Assembly: GCA_013331625.1 (NCBI GenBank)
Contig: DUGC01000100.1
Location: 518-7,268, forward strand
Direction: 5' to 3'
Source: Candidatus Iainarchaeum sp.
GTDB taxonomy: Archaea; Iainarchaeota; Iainarchaeia; Iainarchaeales; Iainarchaeaceae
DNA: 6,751 bases
The notes under the pieces were generated by a model that saw only the letters and a list, made by a program, of their open reading frames with translations, was not told the DNA's origin and did not search any database. Made by a program: the position numbers and the translations under genes. Below, in pieces: positions 1-5,268 of this stretch. The stretch's first letter is position 1, and each line of letters opens with the position of its first letter.

Positions 1-470
1 TGTATAGGTTTGTGTCATTGTCTATCGAACTTATTATTGTTGGCGAGTATGGATTTGAGACATCAATTATTGCAAAATTTGAGTATCCTGCTAAATTATT
101 GGTGTCTGTAACATACGCGTATTTTCCTGAAACAAAGACGGAGTATGCTTTGTATAGGTTTGTGTCATTGTCTATCGAACTTATTATTGTTGGCGAGTAT
201 GGATTTGAGACATCAATTATTGCAAAATTTGATTGCCCTGCTGTGCTGTCGGTGTTTGTCACGTATGCGTATTTTCCTGAAACAAAAACTGAGTTTGCTG
301 CATATAGGTTTGTGTCGTTTTTTATTATTCCTGTTATTTGTGGATTATAGGGGTTGGAGATATCAATTATTGTGAAGTTTGATGTTCCTGTTCCTGTGTC
401 GTAGTTTGCTATGTATGCGTATTTTCCTGAAACAAAGACGGAGTAGGCTCTGTATAGGTTTGTGTCGTTG
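1..470 (-). repeat. Tandem 150-bp repeats encoding 50-aa LVIVD blades
   Basis: The same sequence block recurs at 1, 151, 301 and 451, and the landmark ATTTTCCTGAAACAAA recurs at 121, 271 and 421, so the period is exactly 150 bp. The tract 1-82 is identical to 151-232 base for base; the copies starting at 301 and 451 are more diverged. The array continues beyond the left edge. This is an in-frame coding repeat, not a CRISPR or an intergenic satellite. Confidence 0.95.
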
Positions 471-775
471 TCTATTGAGCTTATTACTTTTGGTGTTGGG
501 GGATATTGTGTGAGCGCGCCTGTGTAAACATTTGCATCGCCTATCACGTTGAGCTTGTTTGCAGGAGTTGCTGTTCCGATCCCGAGGTTTCCATCGTTAG
601 TAAGCCTGAGTTTTAATTGGGAAGCAGTATTGAAGTCTATCACCCCGCTGTTGCTCGCGTTGAAAACGAGGTCGTTTGCGGTTGCGTTTGCGGTAAGTGG
701 CAAGGCCAAGAACGCGAGCATGAGGGCGAGTGCGCATTTTGGTGCAAACCGCCGATTTTTTGGATTTGAACTCAT
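1..775 (-). CDS. Secreted LVIVD-repeat (beta-propeller-type) surface protein, 3'-truncated
   Basis: The frame is open from an ATG at 775 to the window edge, giving 258 codons with no stop. Residues 1-32 look like a Sec signal peptide: a basic n-region (KNRR), a hydrophobic core (about 15-28) and an ANA/ATA cleavage site near 30-33. Residues 63-80 carry NLGIGTATPANKLNVIGD, a motif known from tail-fibre-like and surface proteins. From residue 101 come 50-residue repeats (101-150, 151-200, 201-250, 251 onward), each with NDTNLY, SVFVSGKYAY and IIDVSNPY. These match the LVIVD repeat family (SGxYAYV...IIDISNP), which is thought to form extracellular beta-propellers. The start at 775 gives the full basic n-region and has a GGTG nine bases upstream; an internal ATG at 721 would lose the n-region. 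The DNA is visibly AT-richer than the genes further right. The ligand is unknown. Family assignment is fairly secure, function is not. Confidence 0.85.
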   Translation of the reverse strand, partial: MSSNPKNRRFAPKCALALMLAFLALPLTANATANDLVFNASNSGVIDFNTASQLKLRLTNDGNLGIGTATPANKLNVIGDANVYTGALTQYPPTPKVISSIDNDTNLYRAYSVFVSGKYAYIANYDTGTGTSNFTIIDISNPYNPQITGIIKNDTNLYAANSVFVSGKYAYVTNTDSTAGQSNFAIIDVSNPYSPTIISSIDNDTNLYKAYSVFVSGKYAYVTDTNNLAGYSNFAIIDVSNPYSPTIISSIDNDTNLY

Positions 776-790
776 CTCGCCCCACACCCC
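776..790 (-). promoter_or_regulatory. Candidate ribosome binding site of the LVIVD gene
   Basis: Read on the minus strand, GGGGTGTGGG (790-781) precedes GCGAG and the ATG at 775. GGTG at 788-785 can pair with the CACC of an archaeal 16S 3' end with a nine-base spacer. This supports the start at 775. It is a short, G-rich match, so confidence is moderate. Confidence 0.45.
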
Positions 791-918
791 ATTTATATTC
801 TAAAAAATTATTTATTCAGCCAGTAACTAAAAGGCATTTGTGCTTAAAAAATGCTTCCTGCGCCAAATTTCAAAACAAGGCTATACAAGATTAGCTGGGC
901 TACGCCCGATAATGCAAT
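776..918. other. Intergenic region with two small hairpins and weak promoter candidates
   Basis: This gap of 143 bases lies between the 770-aa gene's stop and the LVIVD start. It is AT-rich. Going downstream from the stop on the minus strand it holds GGGC-GTA-GCCC (907-897, 4-bp stem). Next is a 6-bp stem GCATTT/AAATGC (854-834, 9-nt loop) with a T6 run inside it. A second T6 lies at 807-802. The AATAAATAAT stretch near 806-816 and AATATAAAT at 799-791 are TATA-like but neither sits at a clearly ideal distance. Terminator and promoter functions are both plausible and neither is proven. Confidence 0.35.
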
Positions 919-1386
919 TCAAAAACCAGGTACTGTGAAGACCAGTGTTTTTGTACCTTTGTCATAGCCTGTAATGCTGCAACTTGTGCATTCAATTCCG
1001 TCTTTTAGGATTTTCGGGTTTTTGAAACTGGTGTTGTAGAGCGTTATTGTTGCTGGCACGTTGAGCTGCGGCAGGCTGCTTTGGTTTAGCGTGATTTTGT
1101 TTTGTGAAATATTCAGGTCCGCATCAATGTTGAGGCGGCCGTCTTCCCCGCTGGTTATTTTTACGAGCAGGATGTTTTTGTTTGAATAGGAAATTTTTCC
1201 GTATTGTGAAATCCCCAGTTCAAGGTTCTGCATCCCATTAATATCGGTCGTGTTGAAATCCGGCCTGATGTCAAATTTTGTCGCTATTGGAAGAGCGCAG
1301 CCGAAAACGTTCACATAATCCCTTGCCGCCATTGCAGTCCTCGGACAATTGTCAATTGCGTTTGGCACTCCGTCAAGGTCATCGTC
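919..1386 (-). repeat. Copy A of shared TSP3-like plus C-terminal module
   Basis: Residues 616-770 of the 770-aa protein align almost without gaps to the last 155 residues of the protein ending at 4804. By hand count about 108 of 155 positions are identical. Conserved landmarks are DLDGVP, CPRT, YVNVFGC, KFDI-PDFN-TDING, DLNI, TLNQ, LPQL, ATITLYNTSFKNPKILKDG, ECT-C and VPGF. Confidence 0.9.
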
Positions 1387-3231
1387 CGAAATCGGCTGGC
1401 CCGGTGTGTTCACAATTAGGCTAATTGGCGCTGATGTTGCGCTTGCCCCTTGGTTGTCTGTTGCCCTCGCTGTTATTGTGTATGTTCCTGCATTAACATC
1501 ACTCCAGGTGTATGAATAAGGGGCATTTGTATCTGTCCCCAGAAGGGTAACTTCGTTGTAGAATTCCACTTTTGAAACTGTTCCATCAGTGTCAGATGCA
1601 TTCGCCATGATTGTAATGCCTGCCGGCACAGTGTATTCTGCAGCATTGGGAGGGAAACTAATCGAAACATCAGGACTCATGTTTTGAAGCTGTTGCGCAT
1701 TTGTAAACTCATAGGCACCCATGCTCCATTGTGTCCTCCTGTTGCCTGAAATGTCAAGGGCGAATTTGTTAATATCTGCCGAAAATCCATGAGTAGCATC
1801 GCCTGTCAATGAATTTCCTGTAGCTTTCACTTGCGCAGGGCTGGAATCAGTTAGTGCAAAATAGTCTGTTTTGGGGTGGTAACTACCATCAAGGCCATCT
1901 GGCAATATGCCTGTCTTGAGGGAAGGGTTTAGCTGGGAATTATTGGCAAAGGTATGCCCAGTTAGGGGGGAAAAGCTGGAAACGGGATAATACTTCCAAA
2001 CATTGACGTCAAAGGCGCCAATAACATTCTCAGTTGTATTAGAATGAAAAAAATCATTGAATATGGTGGTTTCGCCTGAAACCGAGTTCAGCCTGATCGC
2101 AAACTGGATATGGCCCGCTGCATTTGCTCCTTTATAGAAAATATTATTTGCAATCAGCGTGGAATTGGTTATTCCTTTTGCGGGATCATAGTCTCCTACC
2201 CGCATCATTGTTGAAGAGCCGGCATTATTGCAGCTTGAAAAATTGGCAAGAGTGTTGTGGACAATGCGGACATCGCTGTTGGAGGTATACATTCCCATGC
2301 CCATAGACCATGCCTGGCCAGCATCACAGCTTGTGCGGTCATTGCGGAAAATCAGGTTGTTCCATATGTCGTTGCCTGATGACCCTGACATAGAAATGCC
2401 GTAATCAGGCTCGTAGACCTGTGGAGGGACATAATTGATGACGTTATTGTAAATATCTGAATGTGATGTCCTTGTCAGTGCAATGCCATGGTCACCGCAC
2501 CCTGAAATATAATTATTCCTGATTATGCCATAGCTTGAATTATAAGGCTCGATGCACTTGGTCCCTATCCTAGGGCCGATTGAGTTCTTTTCTATAATAA
2601 AATGGTCGATCCAGCCGGTTTCAATCCCGTGGCCTGTGTCATCAATTATCCGCCTGGCATCATGCAGGTAAGATCGCCTAACAGTTACATACTGGACCTT
2701 GCCATTGCCGCCCAGAGCAATTGCCGCGCTGCCGCGAGTAGGGTCAAAACCAGCACCCACTCCGCCGTCCTTGATATTGCGGATCTCAAAGCCATCAATC
2801 GTAAGGCCCTTTGTGTTGCCGCTGCTTCCCGGATAGCCAACCCAAAAACCATAAGTCCTGATGAACTCTTCATCAAAAACCGGCATCGAATCCCCCCACT
2901 GCGAGCTTGCATACTGGCCGCCAATTATCTGGATTGAATCAAATTCCAGGTTGCCCTTGTAATATTGTGGTGAAAACCCCACCTGTACCTTATTTATCGT
3001 CCCGCCCTTTACATAGGCTTTGTCCCCGTGCTGCAAAGCTGCCCATCCCGATCCGTTGAACCCGATCGTTCCTGGAAGATGCTGCCATGGGCCATTTGCC
3101 CCGTCAAAAGTCCTTGAAAGGCCGTTCCAGGAATCATTTCCATCCTCGACGTCAACATAGTAGGTTGCCGCGCCCGCTGTCGTTGCGAGCAGGAGGATTA
3201 TTCCGGTTAAAAATGCCTTGTCCGGTTTCAT
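919..3231 (-). CDS. Secreted right-handed beta-helix protein with Ig-like, TSP3-like and C-terminal module
   Basis: Complete 770-aa protein, ATG at 3231 to TGA at 919. Residues 1-22 form a signal peptide (K5, hydrophobic 6-19, cleavage near GAA-TYY). TYYVDVEDGNDSWNGLS (23-39) is the typical opening of secreted parallel beta-helix proteins. Rungs follow through about residue 400 (GLTIDGFEI, NNYISG, NNVINYV, NNLIFRND, NNIFYKG), and SMGAYEF at 503-509 closes the helix as in that family. Residues 518-607 are a bacterial Ig-like domain (SDTDGTVSKVEFY, SYTWSDVNAGTYTITARATDNQG). Residues 616-645 are a thrombospondin type-3-like repeat (DDDLDGVPNAIDNCP, then VFGC), probably calcium-binding and disulfide-linked. 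Residues about 646-770 are a module shared with the gene ending at 4804, including ECTSC and ending in PGF. No C-terminal membrane span is visible, so how it is held at the surface is unclear. The helix may bind or cleave polysaccharide, but no catalytic site can be assigned. Confidence 0.88.
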   Translation of the reverse strand: MKPDKAFLTGIILLLATTAGAATYYVDVEDGNDSWNGLSRTFDGANGPWQHLPGTIGFNGSGWAALQHGDKAYVKGGTINKVQVGFSPQYYKGNLEFDSIQIIGGQYASSQWGDSMPVFDEEFIRTYGFWVGYPGSSGNTKGLTIDGFEIRNIKDGGVGAGFDPTRGSAAIALGGNGKVQYVTVRRSYLHDARRIIDDTGHGIETGWIDHFIIEKNSIGPRIGTKCIEPYNSSYGIIRNNYISGCGDHGIALTRTSHSDIYNNVINYVPPQVYEPDYGISMSGSSGNDIWNNLIFRNDRTSCDAGQAWSMGMGMYTSNSDVRIVHNTLANFSSCNNAGSSTMMRVGDYDPAKGITNSTLIANNIFYKGANAAGHIQFAIRLNSVSGETTIFNDFFHSNTTENVIGAFDVNVWKYYPVSSFSPLTGHTFANNSQLNPSLKTGILPDGLDGSYHPKTDYFALTDSSPAQVKATGNSLTGDATHGFSADINKFALDISGNRRTQWSMGAYEFTNAQQLQNMSPDVSISFPPNAAEYTVPAGITIMANASDTDGTVSKVEFYNEVTLLGTDTNAPYSYTWSDVNAGTYTITARATDNQGASATSAPISLIVNTPGQPISDDDLDGVPNAIDNCPRTAMAARDYVNVFGCALPIATKFDIRPDFNTTDINGMQNLELGISQYGKISYSNKNILLVKITSGEDGRLNIDADLNISQNKITLNQSSLPQLNVPATITLYNTSFKNPKILKDGIECTSCSITGYDKGTKTLVFTVPGF
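1007..1050 (-). repeat. 44-bp tract identical to 4892-4935
   Basis: These 44 bases match 4892-4935 exactly, in the same orientation and reading frame, and the flanking base differs on each side. They encode roughly residues 728-742 (TITLYNTSFKNPKIL) of the shared C-terminal module. The surrounding module DNA is clearly diverged, so the identity stands out. Confidence 0.93.
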
Positions 3232-3430
3232 GGGTTTTCGTTTCTATATTGCTTTTAGCTTGTATAAAAGCGTAGCGAAGCCCCTTGCAAATTTGTCGGC
3301 CTTGTGGGCAAATGCTGCTATGCCGATATCACGAGCTCGCAGCCATCGGCCTTGCACATCGCTGCCTGCCGATGCTCACCCTTGCGGTTTGCTTGGGGAT
3401 TTTGTAATTGGCGTAGTTGCCGCCTGCTTT
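3232..3430. other. Intergenic region between ATPase stop and beta-helix start
   Basis: These 199 bases hold no convincing gene. The centre (about 3300-3385) is GC-rich and contains repeated CCGAT/ATCGG elements. These include an inverted pair GCCGAT (3322-3327) and ATCGGC (3345-3350) around a GAGCTC palindrome, and a further TGCCGATG near 3367-3374. GCGTAGCGAAGC lies at about 3280-3291. The short frames across it in both directions lack homology signals or starts worth supporting. It could hold a 3' UTR structure or a small RNA; the proximal part holds the candidate promoter of the next gene. Confidence 0.4.
3273..3280 (-). promoter_or_regulatory. Candidate TATA box for the 770-aa beta-helix gene
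   Basis: CTTTTATA reads on the minus strand at 3280-3273, centred about 45 nt from the ATG at 3231. An archaeal start about 25 nt downstream would give a short leader of roughly 20 nt. No Shine-Dalgarno sequence is visible in it. This is inferred from motif and spacing only. Confidence 0.4.
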
Positions 3431-4720
3431 TCACTTCTTGCCTTCTCCAAGGAGCCATTTCCATAGGGGGATGTATTTTATAGTGCCAGCTTCTGTCTGC
3501 TCTTCCTTTTCCTCTTCCCATGTGATTATGGACATTTTTTTTGTTTTAAGTTCCCTGCTTGCCTTTATGAGGGCTTTTGTTTCGCGTTCGTGCGTACCGA
3601 ACCCCTGCGTGCTGTAGCTTACTTGTATGAGCTGCTCTGGCACATTGCCATTTAGCAACACAAAGTCAACTTCCCCGCTTGCGGACCTGTAGTATGCGCA
3701 TTTTTTATTCCTCCTGAGCAGTTCTGTGAACACCAAATTTTCCATGAGCCTGCCCTTGTCGGTTATGCCGTGTATCCGGAGCAGCCCGTTGTCGGAAAAG
3801 TATATTTTTGGTATTGACTGTTCGGACTCCTTGTAGGTGCGCGAGAATTTTTTGAGGGGGAAGATTATGAATGCATCGTTGAGGTGCTGGATGTATGAAT
3901 AGATGGCGGTTTTGCTTATTTTCATGCCGTTTGACTTTAGGTATTTGTGGAATTTGTGCGCCGAGAATTCCAATGAGTTTGCAAGGGCGCTCACGAGTAT
4001 TTTGAGCGCTTTTGTGTTCCTTATTTTTGCCCTTTCGATGACATCTTTGTATATTGTGGTTTCAAGTATTTCAGTGAGAATCCTTTCCCTTTCCTGCTCA
4101 TAGAGCGCAGCTTCAGGATAGCCGCCATATTCCATGTAATTTGCGAGCAGGCTGAGCATTTTCGCCTTTTCCTGCGTTGAAAAGTATTTTTGAACCTGCA
4201 TGCCTTTTGAGCGCATGTACTCGGAAAAAGAGAATGTAAAGAGCCGGTATGTTATGCTCCTGCCCCTCATGCTCGTGGCTATTTCGCTGCTCAAAAGCTT
4301 TGATGACGAGCCTGAGAGGAACACTTTTGCACCCTCATCAAGGATTGTCCGCACAAATCTTTCCCACCCCGGAACGTTTTGTATTTCATCAAGGAAAATA
4401 AAAGTGTCCTCATTCCTGATATCAGGGTATAATTCATGGAATGCTTCGGCCATTTTTACCATGTCACTCAGTGTCATTTCCCCAAGATCGGCCTTTTCCA
4501 AGTTGACATAGAGGATCTGCTGCCTCCTGATTTTTTGCGCAAGGCGGCTGATTATCTGGTACATGAGGTATGTCTTGCCTGCCCTTCTCGGCCCTATAAT
4601 GGTTGTTGCCCGCCTGATTGGCATTTCCACAGGCACATCAAGGCCCCTTTCGATAAATCGCGGTATCCATTTTTCATGGAAATCCTTTATTGCCTGCGCC
4701 CATTTTTCCTTCGTAACCAT
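3431..4720 (-). CDS. AAA_14/DUF4143-family ATPase
   Basis: Complete 429-aa protein, within the family's usual 380-450 residues. Walker A is GPRRAGKT at 43-50, Walker B is FIFLDE at 107-112 followed by IQNVPGWE, and the sensor-1-like strand is VFLSGSSS at 133-140. MRGRSITYRLFTFSFSEYM (151-169) matches the family's GR...FSFxE(Y/F) segment. Residues about 225-290 look like a winged helix (ISKTAIYSYIQHL). Residues 327-370 resemble the degenerate PD-(D/E)XK nuclease-like DUF4143 region: E327, SGEVDFV at 348-354, then QVSYS where an active enzyme would have ExK. So it is probably not an active nuclease. The start is fixed by an in-frame TAG three codons upstream. It is cytoplasmic, with no signal peptide, unlike its neighbours. 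The physiological role of the family is poorly defined; ATP hydrolysis and nucleic-acid binding are plausible. Confidence 0.93.
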   Translation of the reverse strand: MVTKEKWAQAIKDFHEKWIPRFIERGLDVPVEMPIRRATTIIGPRRAGKTYLMYQIISRLAQKIRRQQILYVNLEKADLGEMTLSDMVKMAEAFHELYPDIRNEDTFIFLDEIQNVPGWERFVRTILDEGAKVFLSGSSSKLLSSEIATSMRGRSITYRLFTFSFSEYMRSKGMQVQKYFSTQEKAKMLSLLANYMEYGGYPEAALYEQERERILTEILETTIYKDVIERAKIRNTKALKILVSALANSLEFSAHKFHKYLKSNGMKISKTAIYSYIQHLNDAFIIFPLKKFSRTYKESEQSIPKIYFSDNGLLRIHGITDKGRLMENLVFTELLRRNKKCAYYRSASGEVDFVLLNGNVPEQLIQVSYSTQGFGTHERETKALIKASRELKTKKMSIITWEEEKEEQTEAGTIKYIPLWKWLLGEGKK

Positions 4721-4742
4721 GTATAACTATAATAGCCACCAC

Positions 4743-4750
4743 TATTTAAA
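4743..4750 (-). promoter_or_regulatory. TATA box of the ATPase gene, probable leaderless promoter
   Basis: TTTAAATA reads on the minus strand at 4750-4743, a consensus archaeal TATA box. It is preceded by purine-rich GGGAAAG, which fits a BRE. Its centre lies about 26 nt upstream of the ATG at 4720, the distance at which transcription would begin at or next to the start codon. No Shine-Dalgarno sequence is present, which agrees with a leaderless mRNA. Confidence 0.75.
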
Positions 4751-4751
4751 C

Positions 4752-4771
4752 TTTCCCTATACATAGGGAAA
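4752..4771. promoter_or_regulatory. Palindromic operator candidate over the ATPase BRE
   Basis: TTTCCCTAT (4752-4760) and ATAGGGAAA (4763-4771) are perfect 9-bp inverted arms around a 2-bp AC spacer. The palindrome ends one base upstream of the TATA box and covers the BRE position. A related half-site, TTTCCCCATAT, lies at 4785-4795, 33 bp from the first arm, about three helical turns. A dimeric transcription factor bound here should affect TFB/TBP loading. The 2-nt spacer makes an RNA hairpin role less likely. Confidence 0.6.
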
Positions 4772-4803
4772 CATTATTAGAATCTTTCCCCATATAATGG
4801 CCA

Positions 4804-5268
4804 CTAAAAGCCCGGCACGCTAAATGTAATCGTTTTTGCGCTGCGGTCATATCCTGCAATCCGGCACGCGGTGCATTCAACCCCATCCTTGAGGATTTTC
4901 GGGTTTTTGAAACTGGTGTTGTAGAGCGTTATTGTCGCGCTTTGGCTCAGCTGGGGTAAATTGTTTTGGTTGAGGGTGACCCTTGACTGGGTTATGTTGA
5001 GGTCAGTATCAATGTCGAGCCTCTCGTCGCCCCTTGCGGAAATTTTCACGAGGGTGATTTTGCTCGCATATGAAATTTTCCCGGCGCCAAAAACCCCTAA
5101 TTCTAAATTATTCAGCCCATTGATGTCAGTCGCGTTGAAATCCGGCTTGATATCAAATTTTGCCGCAATCGGAAGAGAGCAGCCGAAGACATTTACGTAG
5201 GCTCTTGCTGCAAGTGCTGTCCTTGGGCACCTGTCAAATGAGTCAGGAACGCCGTCAAGATCAGAATC
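4804..5268 (-). repeat. Copy B of shared TSP3-like plus C-terminal module
   Basis: This is the partner of the module at 919-1386, with about 70% amino-acid identity by hand alignment and one single-residue gap. Both copies stop directly after VPGF. The helix regions upstream of the modules show no obvious alignment to each other. Confidence 0.9.

Noticed and set aside
12..350. Plus-strand frame with an internal repeat (SLSIELIIVGEYGFETSIIAKF) resembling a repeat protein
   Set aside because: It is the antisense shadow of the LVIVD array. The minus-strand frame has a signal peptide, a ribosome-site candidate and recognisable LVIVD motifs.
1..470. CRISPR array from the regular repeats
   Set aside because: The period is 150 bp with no unique spacers of CRISPR size, and the repeats are in-frame coding sequence.
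919..930. PGF-CTERM archaeosortase sorting signal at the VPGF ends
   Set aside because: The known signal is followed by a transmembrane helix and a basic tail. Both proteins here stop immediately after PGF, with no membrane segment.
2602..2937. 111-aa plus-strand frame inside the 770-aa gene
   Set aside because: It lies wholly antisense to well-supported beta-helix coding sequence and has no recognisable motif.
3318..3521. 67-aa minus-strand frame overlapping the end of the ATPase
   Set aside because: It overlaps the ATPase coding end in another frame and shows no domain, signal peptide or ribosome site.
3431..4720. The ATPase as an IS transposase or toxin module
   Set aside because: There is no transposase catalytic motif, no terminal inverted repeats or target-site duplication at its edges, and no small partner gene. 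The AAA_14/DUF4143 motifs explain the whole protein.
4752..4771. The palindrome as a transcription terminator for the gene ending at 4804
   Set aside because: A 2-nt loop is too tight for a 9-bp RNA hairpin, there is no following T-tract beyond the TATA box, and its position against the BRE fits an operator better.
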